Assembly: GCA_934661765.1 (NCBI GenBank)
Contig: CAKUJT010000026.1
Span: 1 to 25,449, forward strand
From: an uncultured Senegalimassilia sp.
Lineage (GTDB): Bacteria; Actinomycetota; Coriobacteriia; Coriobacteriales; Eggerthellaceae
Reading direction: 5' to 3'
DNA length: 25,449 nt
Position 1 is the stretch's first letter; the number at the start of each line of letters is the position of its first letter. The position numbers and the translations under genes were made by a program. Below the pieces are notes generated by a model. It was not told where the DNA came from. It was given only the letters and a program-made list of their open reading frames with translations, and ran no database searches. Shown here piece after piece: positions 14,965 through 22,517 of this stretch.

Positions 14965-15027
14965 AAGGCCCTCCTTCCCAAGTGTTTACCCACCAGCATA
15001 ACGCATTGCGGATGTCCCAACCGCCCT

Positions 15028-16722
15028 CTATCCGTTCTCCTCTTGGATCAGGTCGATCATCTCTTGGGCGGAATGCACGCCGAGCTTCTGGTAGATGTGC
15101 TGGCGATGGGTGCTCACAGTGCTTTTCGACAGGCAGAGCTGGTCTTGGATGTAGGCAAGGTTGCGGCCTTTGGCGAACAGCGTCATGATCTCGGTTTCGC
15201 GTTCGGACAGGCCGCAGCGTGCGGCGACCGCCAGGCACTTGTCGGTGAAGCGCCGCTTCCTGTCCGTGGGGAGCAGGTTTACGGCGAAGGCCAGGTCGTG
15301 CTCGGTGAACGCCATCGCCGCCATCATGACGAGCGCCGCTCCCAGCACGGCGCACGGGAACACCTCGGCAATGCCGAAGGGCGTGCAATTCACCACGAAG
15401 CGCCCGATGAGCATGCCGATCAAAGGCCCGAGGGTCCATCCTGCGCGTACGAATTGGAATATGCGGATGCTGGTCGCGGGATACTGGTGGCAGGTGCCGC
15501 AGATGAGCACCCATGCCAAGACGCCGTAGCACTGGAACGCCGCCGAGTTGAGCGCGTAGGGGGCTACGGCGCTTATCGGGTACAGCAGGGGAGTGGGCAA
15601 CAGCAACGCGCCGAGCGCCAGGAACAGCATAAGGATGCGGTAGCAGAGCTCCGGGGCCCGCGGCGTTTTCATGCTGACCAGAGCCAACGTGATCACTGTG
15701 GCCCCGAGTCCGATGATAAGCGCCGCGCCCGCCTGGATGAACGCGTAATGTTGCCCGCCTGCGCCCGCGATGCCCATCTGGATGTACAGCGTGCGCGCCA
15801 GCTCGTTCGCGCAGCCGATTAGCGCGCAGCATAGCGCCAGGGCCAGCGTGAGATGGCGCAGCTGGCGCCGGTTCTCCGGGGTGGCGGGCTCGGCCTGCGA
15901 GGGCAGGGGCTTGTCGTCGATGGCTTGCCTGCCCTTTTGCGTTGACGCGCCCGTGTCGCGCAAAAAGGAGCTGATTACGGGCATGCTGGCGGCGAACAAG
16001 CAGGATTCGAACGCTCCGAAGAACGAGAACAGGCAGAACAGCGCCGACATGCATAGATACCCTAGAGCGGCAATGGCGGCGGTAGACTTCGCGGAGAACT
16101 TGCTCACAAGGATGCCGAACTGCGCCAGGAAGACGCCCGATGAGATGCCCGAGACGACGCCCGATGCGGTGGTGAGCGCGATGCTGACGACGAACGTCTC
16201 CGCTGCCGATGCTCCGCCAGCCCAACCGGCCGCAAGGGGCAGCAGCAGCGTGGACGCGGCCATGGCGATGGCCGACCCTGCGCGCGCAGACGTCTTCGCC
16301 AGCCAAACGGCGCACCGCTTGTGCTCGATGCCGATGAGGACCTGCGTGAGCAGCAGCGTGCAGATGGATATCAGGTACACCGCGTCGAGCACGGGCTCGC
16401 CTTCGTCACCTACGATGTTCAGGCTTTGGAACGTCATGGGAACCCATGCCAGGAAGCAGCCGAGCGCTAAACCGGTCAGCGCCTCGGTGCGCCCCAGCGA
16501 CTCCCGGGCTTGTTCTCTTTTGCCCGTCAGCGCTCGGGAGAGTCTTTCGCGATTCGTCGTCGGACGGTCGCCGCCGCCTTGCTTGGGCTTGCCGCGGCCG
16601 TCGCCTGCGCCGCGCGCTTCCTTGCCGCCTATAACGTTAGCGGGCTCCTGCGCCTTGGCGGACGCTTGCGCCGCGCGCTGGCTGCCGTCTTCCGCGGCGC
16701 CAGTGATCCTTTTCTCCCCCAA
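15028..16722 (-). CDS. Membrane-spanning LuxR-family transcriptional regulator (next to molybdoenzyme operon)
   Basis: 564 residues. No ATG is suitable; a TTG at 16722 follows GGGAGAGG at 7 bases. Residues 1-~65 are hydrophilic and charged. About twelve hydrophobic helices follow (from LTGLALGCFLAWVPMTFQSL to LGAALVMMAAMAF), resembling a transporter fold. The last ~65 residues are a LuxR/GerE DNA-binding domain: LSERETEIMTLFAKGRNL and the recognition helix LSKSTVSTHRQHIYQKLGV. Eggerthellaceae carry many such proteins, and some are known to control neighbouring catechol dehydroxylase genes in response to substrate. Its divergence from the molybdoenzyme operon suggests it senses that enzyme's substrate. 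It has a longer N-terminal tail than the second copy at 23.7 kb. Confidence 0.88.
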   Translation of the reverse strand: MGEKRITGAAEDGSQRAAQASAKAQEPANVIGGKEARGAGDGRGKPKQGGGDRPTTNRERLSRALTGKREQARESLGRTEALTGLALGCFLAWVPMTFQSLNIVGDEGEPVLDAVYLISICTLLLTQVLIGIEHKRCAVWLAKTSARAGSAIAMAASTLLLPLAAGWAGGASAAETFVVSIALTTASGVVSGISSGVFLAQFGILVSKFSAKSTAAIAALGYLCMSALFCLFSFFGAFESCLFAASMPVISSFLRDTGASTQKGRQAIDDKPLPSQAEPATPENRRQLRHLTLALALCCALIGCANELARTLYIQMGIAGAGGQHYAFIQAGAALIIGLGATVITLALVSMKTPRAPELCYRILMLFLALGALLLPTPLLYPISAVAPYALNSAAFQCYGVLAWVLICGTCHQYPATSIRIFQFVRAGWTLGPLIGMLIGRFVVNCTPFGIAEVFPCAVLGAALVMMAAMAFTEHDLAFAVNLLPTDRKRRFTDKCLAVAARCGLSERETEIMTLFAKGRNLAYIQDQLCLSKSTVSTHRQHIYQKLGVHSAQEMIDLIQEENG

Positions 16723-16749
16723 GAATAATCCTCTCCCTCGTCCGAGGCG

Positions 16750-16755
16750 ATTATA
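16750..16755 (-). promoter_or_regulatory. -10 box of the luxR gene at 16722
   Basis: Perfect TATAAT on the minus strand, 28 bases before the TTG start, with no recognisable -35 at normal spacing. Confidence 0.5.
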
Positions 16756-16825
16756 GTACACCCCTTTCGCTTGCCTGAACTTGCCCAGATAAGTCAACCG
16801 TGGAAAACACTCGTGTCGGGCATAT

Positions 16826-16837
16826 CCCCAGGTCAAA
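16826..16837 (-). promoter_or_regulatory. TTTGACCTGGGG box upstream of luxR
   Basis: Reads TTTGACCTGGGG on the minus strand, 70 bases upstream of the luxR -10. The same box with one change lies 58 bases upstream of the -10 of the second luxR gene. Candidate activator site. Confidence 0.45.
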
Positions 16838-17116
16838 GGCATCATGTTACTAGCATGATTTCGAAAACCCGCCTCAACCATGTTGTTGGCCGGATTCGCC
16901 GCTTGTTTTGCGCATCGTATCGTCGGGAAGGCGAACGCACTGCGGGCTCGGCCCCAAACCCCAAGCAAGCCCCGGACGCGGTGATGTTTCGCAGGGCTTC
17001 GGGAAACCCTGAAAACCCGAGAAGAGGGGCGGCAAGCAGCCGAAGACGAGGGCTGCGATGCCGTACGACCACAGAGGAAATGGCGCCTTGCAAGGCGTCG
17101 AAGGAAAGGAGGATGC

Positions 17117-20107
17117 ATGGGCAAGCTCACGATGACGCGCCGCACGTTCGCGAAGATGGCTGCGGCCACCGCCGCCGCCGTCGGCGTTGCGGCTCCGGCA
17201 AGCTCTGCGCTGGCCGAGACCAAAACCGGAACCACCGGCGCCGGCGAGGTTAAGCGCATCCGTTCCACCTGCCGCGGCTGCGGCAAGATGGAATGCGGCG
17301 TGTGGGTGTATGTGCAGGATGGGAAGGTCATCCGCAGCGAAGGCGACGAGGCCGCCTTCCAATCCATGGGTAATCACTGCTCCAAGGGCCAGGCCTCGCT
17401 GCAGGCTGCATATCATCCCGATCGCCTGAAGTACCCCATGAAGCGCACGAACCCGAAGGATTCCAACGATCCTGGCTGGCAGCGCATCACTTGGGACGAA
17501 GCCATGGAGACCATCGGCGAGAAGTTCAGCGAGCTGCAGTCCAAGTACGGCAACGAGACGTACTTCAGCATGGCCGGCACCAGCCGCATCTGGTCCATGG
17601 GCCCTTACGCGGCGTTGAAGCAGTGCTTCGTAAGCCCGAACGCCATTCAGGCCAACGAGATCTGCAAAGGTCCGCGTTTCTATGCCACGAAGCTCAATGA
17701 CTACAACGCTTACAGCTGGATGGAGACCGTAGGCCGTCCGCGCGTGTACGTGCAGTGGGGCGGCGCTTCCGAGCTGTCGAACTACGACGACTCGTGCCGC
17801 ACCACGGTCGACGTGGCAACGCGCGCCGATTACCACATCCTGGTGGACCCGCGTCAGACGAACCTGGGCAAGGAGGCCGATATCTGGCTGCCGCTGCGCC
17901 CCGGCACCGATGCCGCCATGGGCTTGGGCTGGATCAACGTCGTCATCAACAAGGGCCTCTACGACGACCTGTACGTGCGCAAATGGATGAACGCCCCCAT
18001 GCTGGTGGTCGAGGACGAGGATTGGGAGCCTTCCGTCTCCGATTCCCAGTCCACGCACGGCTCCAAGAAGAATCGCCTGCTCAAGCAGTCCGACATCAAG
18101 GAAGGTGGCTCGAACACCGCGTTCATGGTGCTCAACGAGCTGAACGGCGAGCTGACGTATTACGAGTCCAACGGCAAGTCCGTGGCATCCTCGGTCACTG
18201 ATGCCTCCGCCGCCGATCTGAACTTGTCCAGCAGCTCCAGCTCCGGCAAGCTGCCCCACTGGGAGGGCGAGGATTGGAAGCCCGCGACCGCCGGTCGCGA
18301 AGCCCAGATCCACGGCCTGGACCTGACGGGCCAGAGCCAAGGCTTCGTCATCGACGCCACGCCGTTCATCGACGGCCTGTATCCGGCGCTGTACACGCCC
18401 GAAGGCGGCCTTGAGGTTACGCTGAAGGATGGCAAGAAGGTGCATTGCCGCACCGTCTGGGAGCATTTGTGCGATCGCGTGGCCGAGTACACGCCCGAGA
18501 AGGTTGCCGAGATCACCGGCTGCAAGGCCGAGGACATCGAGCGCGCCGCGACCATCTACGCCACGCGTCTCGACCCCTCCACCGGCTACGGCAACGGCGG
18601 CATCCAGTACATGCTGCCGCTCGAGCACAGCTGCAACTCGCTGCAGACCAACCGCATTATGGACATCCTGTGCGGCATCACCGGCAACATGGACACCCCG
18701 GGCGGCATGCGCGGTTCCACCGCCGGCTGGCCGTTCTTCGACCTGGCCATGACGTTGCCCTCCGCAGCCTCCGTGAAGGGCTCGCCCGACCAGTCCAAGA
18801 TCATCGGCAGCGACAAGTTCCCCATGCTGGCGGACCCGAAGTGCAACCCCAGCTGGGCGGATGCCACGAGCATCTACAAGACCATCGAGACGGGCCAGCC
18901 CTACAAGCTGTCCTGCGGCATCGGCCAGACCGGCGACCATATGAACCAGTCGAACAGCCTGTATGCCTACGAGCAGCTCAAGAAGCTGGACTTCTGGGTG
19001 TCCATCGACTTGTGGGAGACGCCTACCGTGGGCATCGCCGACATCGTGCTGCCGGCGGCGCACTGGATGGAGCTCGATTGCATTCGCAAGTCGCAGGGCT
19101 CTTCCGGTTCGTTCGGCGCCACGTGCAAGGCTGTGGAGCCCCCGGCGGAGGCCGAGCCCGACCTGAAGATCGTCATGCGCATCTTCAAGGCCATGGGCCA
19201 GCCGTATTGCGAGGGCAGCACCGATGACGAGAAGTGGCCCATCGACGATGCCGAGAACGCGTGCAACAACATCGCGCTCGCCGGTTTCAGGATCCCCGAG
19301 TGGCAGGACTACAAGAAGGCCTTCCAGGAGAACGGCCCGTGGGACTCCAAGATCGAGAAGCCTGAGGCCTGGGGCACGTATCGCCGTTACGAAACCGGTT
19401 GGGCCACCACGTCAGACTCCCCGGCGGCGGTGCAGGCGGTCATGGACCATCCTCAGGGTTGGGATACGTCCACCGGCAAACAGGAGATCTGGTCGACGGT
19501 CATCGACAACTACTATCCCGATGACGACCAGGCCATTCCGACGTTCCGCGAGGCTCCGCACGGCCCGGTCGCAGATCCGGACCTGTTCAAGGACGACAAC
19601 TCGTTCCTGGCTACCACCGGTCGACGCATCCCCGTGTACTTCCACAACGAGCATCGCCAGCTTCCCTGGTGTCGCGAGCTGTGGCCCGTGCCGCGCATTG
19701 AGATGAACCCCGAGGATGCCGAGCGCATCGGCGTCGAACAGGGCGACTGGGTGTGGATCGAGACCAAGGAGCACAAGATTCGCGAGGTCGTCGACCTGTA
19801 TCACGGCATCGCGCCCGGTGTGGTGAACCTGGAGCACCAGTGGTGGTTCCCCGAGCTGAAGCAGGCCGACAAGGGCTTTGCGCTGTGCGGCGTGAACTGC
19901 CTGCTGGACAAGGACGCCCAGGACCCGTTCATCGGCACGTCGAACCTGCGCGCCTATGGTGTGAAGGTGTACAAGGCCACGGCGGAGAATTCCCCGTTCG
20001 GCAACCCCGTGCCCTGCGGCGACGACGGCACCGAGATCATCCATGACTCCAGCGATCCGCGCCTGAAGGCGTGGGCGCCTGATTACGAGGGGAGGACGAA
20101 GGCATGA
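17117..20107 (+). CDS. Tat-exported molybdopterin oxidoreductase, catalytic subunit (catechol dehydroxylase/DMSO-reductase type)
   Basis: 996 residues; start ATG at 17117 after AAAGGAGGATGC. Twin-arginine signal TRRTFAKMAAAT at 7-18, with likely cleavage after SALA (residue 33), so the enzyme acts outside the cytoplasmic membrane. An N-terminal [4Fe-4S] site follows: C52, C55, C60, C88 (CX2CX4CX27C, CRGCGKMEC then NHCSKG). C183 in NEICKGPRF is the probable Mo or W ligand. PRVYVQWGGASELSN, WLPLRPGTDAAMGLGW, GNGGIQYMLP and the C-terminal molybdopterin-binding domain (PVYFHNEHRQLPWCRELWP onward) are typical of the DMSO-reductase superfamily. Wording and domain order resemble Eggerthellaceae catechol dehydroxylases; the substrate is unknown. 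First gene of a three-gene operon divergent from luxR. Confidence 0.92.
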   Translation: MGKLTMTRRTFAKMAAATAAAVGVAAPASSALAETKTGTTGAGEVKRIRSTCRGCGKMECGVWVYVQDGKVIRSEGDEAAFQSMGNHCSKGQASLQAAYHPDRLKYPMKRTNPKDSNDPGWQRITWDEAMETIGEKFSELQSKYGNETYFSMAGTSRIWSMGPYAALKQCFVSPNAIQANEICKGPRFYATKLNDYNAYSWMETVGRPRVYVQWGGASELSNYDDSCRTTVDVATRADYHILVDPRQTNLGKEADIWLPLRPGTDAAMGLGWINVVINKGLYDDLYVRKWMNAPMLVVEDEDWEPSVSDSQSTHGSKKNRLLKQSDIKEGGSNTAFMVLNELNGELTYYESNGKSVASSVTDASAADLNLSSSSSSGKLPHWEGEDWKPATAGREAQIHGLDLTGQSQGFVIDATPFIDGLYPALYTPEGGLEVTLKDGKKVHCRTVWEHLCDRVAEYTPEKVAEITGCKAEDIERAATIYATRLDPSTGYGNGGIQYMLPLEHSCNSLQTNRIMDILCGITGNMDTPGGMRGSTAGWPFFDLAMTLPSAASVKGSPDQSKIIGSDKFPMLADPKCNPSWADATSIYKTIETGQPYKLSCGIGQTGDHMNQSNSLYAYEQLKKLDFWVSIDLWETPTVGIADIVLPAAHWMELDCIRKSQGSSGSFGATCKAVEPPAEAEPDLKIVMRIFKAMGQPYCEGSTDDEKWPIDDAENACNNIALAGFRIPEWQDYKKAFQENGPWDSKIEKPEAWGTYRRYETGWATTSDSPAAVQAVMDHPQGWDTSTGKQEIWSTVIDNYYPDDDQAIPTFREAPHGPVADPDLFKDDNSFLATTGRRIPVYFHNEHRQLPWCRELWPVPRIEMNPEDAERIGVEQGDWVWIETKEHKIREVVDLYHGIAPGVVNLEHQWWFPELKQADKGFALCGVNCLLDKDAQDPFIGTSNLRAYGVKVYKATAENSPFGNPVPCGDDGTEIIHDSSDPRLKAWAPDYEGRTKA

Positions 20108-20745
20108 GCCATCCGGCAATCGTAACCGACCTGAACAAGTGCGTCGGCTGCCTGGCATGCAGCGTTGCCTGCAAAGCGTTCAACGGCGTGCCGATCGGCA
20201 GCTTCTGGAACAAGACGCTGCGTATCGGGCCCTATCCGACGGCGGAAGGTTCCGGGCACTTCCCGGACGTGTACACGTACTTCCTGACCGTGCAGTGCCA
20301 GCACTGCGCCGACCCGGAGTGCGTGAAGGTGTGCCCGACCGGGGCAAGCCACATCGCCGCCGACGGCACCGTGCAGATCGACAAGTCGAAGTGCATCGGC
20401 TGCCAGTTCTGCGCTATGAGCTGCCCTTATGGCGTGCGTTATCTCAACGATGAGGAGCGCGTGGTGGAGAAGTGCACCCTGTGCGAGCAGAAGACCGCGC
20501 AGGGCGAGCTGCCCCAGTGCGTCACGCAGTGCGGCGGTTTCGCGCGCTTCTTCGGCGACTTGGACGAGGGCATCGAGAGCTTCCGCGGCCCCTACAACAA
20601 GACGCTTGGCGAGCTGATCGGCGAGGACGGCGACTATCCGATCAAGCCGTTCAAGGATTCCGATGTGCATCATCTGCCCGATGTGGGGAACCATCCCTCG
20701 TTCCGCTACATCCTGCGCAACCACGAGTGGAAGGGAGAAGAGTAA
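20104..20745 (+). CDS. DmsB/PsrB-type ferredoxin subunit with four [4Fe-4S] motifs
   Basis: 213 residues; the ATG overlaps the previous stop by 4 bases (ATGA), so translation is coupled. Sixteen cysteines in four clusters: CVGCLACSVACK (13-24), CQHCADPECVKVCP, CIGCQFCAMSCP, and CTLCEQKTAQGELPQCVTQC. This is the standard electron-transfer subunit carrying electrons between the membrane anchor and the molybdenum subunit. It has no signal peptide of its own; in this family it is exported bound to the Tat-signal subunit. Confidence 0.94.
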   Translation: MSHPAIVTDLNKCVGCLACSVACKAFNGVPIGSFWNKTLRIGPYPTAEGSGHFPDVYTYFLTVQCQHCADPECVKVCPTGASHIAADGTVQIDKSKCIGCQFCAMSCPYGVRYLNDEERVVEKCTLCEQKTAQGELPQCVTQCGGFARFFGDLDEGIESFRGPYNKTLGELIGEDGDYPIKPFKDSDVHHLPDVGNHPSFRYILRNHEWKGEE

Positions 20746-21623
20746 TGGAACTGCAATGGCCTCTGATCCTTTTCACCACGCTGACCGCTTGGGGCTGCGG
20801 CGTGCTCGGCGGAGCCGGCGCGCTGGCGCTCAAGGGCGCGGGCAAGAAGTCCCAGCAGCTGCTGGCGATCGTTTCGTGCGTGCTCCTGGCTTTGGGCGGC
20901 ATCGCCGTGTTCTTCCACCTGCAGCACTGGGAGCGCATCTTCAACGGCTTCGGCCACATCACCTCCGGCATCACGCAGGAGCTCATCGCGATCGTCGTGT
21001 TCGTGGTGGTCGCCGTGGCGTACTTCGCCATGGCCCGCAAGTCCGACGACGGCGGCACGCTGCCCAAGGGCATGGCGTGGGTCGCCGTCGCCATCTCGGT
21101 GATCCTGGCCGCGGTGTGCGCGCACAGCTACATGATGCCGGCGCGCCCGGCGTGGGACAGCGTGCTCGAGGTGCTCTCCATCGTGGGCGCCGCCTGCCTG
21201 CTCGGCCCCGCCACCTGCGCCATCGTGCTGGCGGCCAAGGGCGAGGAGACCGGCGAGTGCGGCCTGCCCGCTGTGGCCGGCTCCGCGATCGGCGCCGTGT
21301 GCACCGCCGCCTACGCCGCGTTCATCCAGCTGAGCGCGGGGAGCTTCACCGAGGTGGGCTACTACTTCGACCCGACGCACCCCACCAAGGCCGTGGCCGA
21401 CGCCGCCGCGACCGTCGGGGCGCAGGCCCCGCTGCTGTGGCTCGGCGCCGTGGCCGTGGGCGCGGTCGTGCCGCTCGTGTGCTGCGTGATGGCCCGCAAG
21501 AAGGGCGACGCCGCCAGCTGGAAGCTGTTCGGCGGCGTGGCCGTGGTCGCGGCGCTCATCGGCGCGGTCTGCCTGCGCGTCGCGTTCTACAACGTGGGCC
21601 TGTCCGTGTTCATGTTCTACTAG
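20745..21623 (+). CDS. DmsC-like membrane anchor subunit
   Basis: 292 residues; the ATG overlaps the stop of the Fe-S subunit by one base (TAATG) and follows AAGGGAGAAGAG. The start MELQWPLILFTTLTAWGCGVL is like DmsC, and about eight hydrophobic helices can be counted (near residues 5-27, 36-57, 78-97, 106-126, 135-158, 168-190, 220-242, 254-278). In DMSO reductase this subunit oxidises menaquinol and passes electrons to the Fe-S subunit. Its presence means the enzyme is fed from the quinone pool, that is, it works as a terminal reductase. Confidence 0.9.
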   Translation: MELQWPLILFTTLTAWGCGVLGGAGALALKGAGKKSQQLLAIVSCVLLALGGIAVFFHLQHWERIFNGFGHITSGITQELIAIVVFVVVAVAYFAMARKSDDGGTLPKGMAWVAVAISVILAAVCAHSYMMPARPAWDSVLEVLSIVGAACLLGPATCAIVLAAKGEETGECGLPAVAGSAIGAVCTAAYAAFIQLSAGSFTEVGYYFDPTHPTKAVADAAATVGAQAPLLWLGAVAVGAVVPLVCCVMARKKGDAASWKLFGGVAVVAALIGAVCLRVAFYNVGLSVFMFY

Positions 21624-21771
21624 GCCGCCCCTGGCGGCGAGGGTCGATGCTTCCGTGAGGCTTCGCCCCGCCAGCTTCCCCGCTTCGCCGTCGGCGATTC
21701 CTCCCCGGCGGTGGCGCGGGGAGGCGGGTGGCCCCGGCAGGGGCTCGGCCCCTGACAACCGAATACCCCCG

Positions 21772-21851
21772 AGCGGCCCCTTCCGCTTGGAGACACCCTT
21801 TCCCCAAACCCCCCTTGCAAACAGGGACGTCTCCAAGCGAAAGGGGCCGCT
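21772..21851. repeat. Large inverted repeat, 23-base arms
   Basis: AGCGGCCCCTT followed by CCGCTTGGAGAC (21772-21794) is complementary to 21829-21851 with one mismatch, around a 34-base loop rich in C on its left. No T-run follows. It could end the reductase transcript, or be a palindromic intergenic repeat family. Confidence 0.6.
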
Positions 21852-21946
21852 TCGCGTCTTGGGGCGAATGGCGCAGCTTCACTATGGGCGTTCGGGCGCG
21901 ATAACTCGCCTGACCCCCGCCTCGATCGCGTTTCGCCTGTACTCGG

Positions 21947-21976
21947 TTGAGCGGTGCGGTGGCGTGCTGCTACGCT
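21947..21976 (+). promoter_or_regulatory. Candidate promoter of the ArsC/Spx-family gene
   Basis: TTGAGC (21947-21952), 18-base spacer, TACGCT (21971-21976), about 48 bases before the start. Confidence 0.4.
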
Positions 21977-22024
21977 ATGCAACGCAAAACGCAAAGGCGA
22001 TTCGCCTAAAGGAAGGAGCTCATC

Positions 22025-22387
22025 GTGCAGGAAGTGCTGTTCATCGAGTACCCGAAGTGCTCAACGTGCAAGAAGGCGAAGGCGTGGTTGGATGCGCATG
22101 GCGTGGCGTATGCGGATCGCGACATTGTGGCGGATAACCCCACTGCGACCGAGCTGGCCGAATGGCACGCGAAAAGCGGGCTGCCGCTGCGCCGGTTCTT
22201 CAACTCCAGCGGGCAGCTGTATCGCCAATATAATGTGAAAGTCCAGCTAGATGCAGGCATGTCGGACGCGGAAGCTTATGACCTGTTGGCTACCAACGGC
22301 ATGCTGGTAAAACGTCCCATCGTCGTCGGCCCCGATTTCGTGCTTACCGGCTTCAAAGAAGCCGATTGGGAAGCTGCGCTGCTGTAG
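22025..22387 (+). CDS. ArsC/Spx-family thioredoxin-fold protein
   Basis: 120 residues; the GTG start at 22025 follows AAGGAAGGAG at 6 bases. The N-terminal EYPKCSTCKKAKAWLDAHG carries a CXXC pair (C12, C15); DIVADNPT, LPLRRFFNSSGQLYR and KRPIVVG are the shared framework of YffB/Spx/MgsR/arsenate-reductase-like proteins. Members are either redox enzymes or RNA-polymerase-binding regulators. No ars genes are nearby, so a true arsenate reductase role is not supported. The next gene begins 130 bases on, past a repeat-bearing leader. Confidence 0.88.
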   Translation: MQEVLFIEYPKCSTCKKAKAWLDAHGVAYADRDIVADNPTATELAEWHAKSGLPLRRFFNSSGQLYRQYNVKVQLDAGMSDAEAYDLLATNGMLVKRPIVVGPDFVLTGFKEADWEAALL

Positions 22388-22422
22388 GCTTTTCGCATAG
22401 GTGTTTTGCGTTTCCGCTAGAC

Positions 22423-22460
22423 AAATAGGAAAAAAAGGAAAGAATAGGAAAAAAAGGAAA
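22423..22460 (+). repeat. Two perfect 18-bp direct repeats, 20-base period
   Basis: AATAGGAAAAAAAGGAAA occurs at 22423-22440 and again at 22443-22460, separated by AG. The purine-only core is followed by a CCGCC/GGCGG hairpin (22461-22480) and then the ATPase gene. A 20-base period places both copies on the same DNA face, suggesting paired protein binding. Confidence 0.8.
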
Positions 22461-22517
22461 CCGCCGAAATCGATTGGCGGCTGAGCTAGTGGTGCTTAGG
22501 CAGATTGGGGATGTGCC

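Larger units (their letters stand above)
16723..17116. other. Shared control region between luxR and the molybdoenzyme operon
   Basis: 394 bases with no supported gene. Holds the luxR -10 (16750-16755, minus), TTGACT on the minus strand at 16798-16793, the TTTGACCTGGGG box (16826-16837, minus), an ATCATG/CATGAT inverted repeat (16841-16859) and a TTTCGAAA palindrome beside it. Nearer the operon are the short hairpins CAGGGCTTCGGGAAACCCTG and GGCGCCTTGCAAGGCG. No clear sigma-70 promoter for the operon was found, in keeping with activator dependence. Confidence 0.45.
21624..22024. other. GC-rich, hairpin-rich intergenic region
   Basis: About 400 bases with no gene. Holds CCTCCCC/GGGGAGG (around 21700-21725), CAGGGGC-TCG-GCCCCTG (21738-21754) and the large inverted repeat 21772-21851. 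The promoter of the next gene lies at 21947-21976. Confidence 0.5.

Noticed and set aside
16771..17253. 160-aa plus-strand frame between luxR and the molybdoenzyme gene
   Set aside because: It overlaps the Tat-signal coding start in another frame, has no ribosome site, and a basic low-complexity composition.
21655..22137. 160-aa frame after the reductase operon
   Set aside because: It runs through the inverted repeat and into the ArsC/Spx-family gene in a different frame; no ribosome site.
22025..22387. True arsenate reductase (arsC)
   Set aside because: No arsenic-resistance genes nearby and the CSTC motif fits the wider Spx/YffB family; only the family is called.
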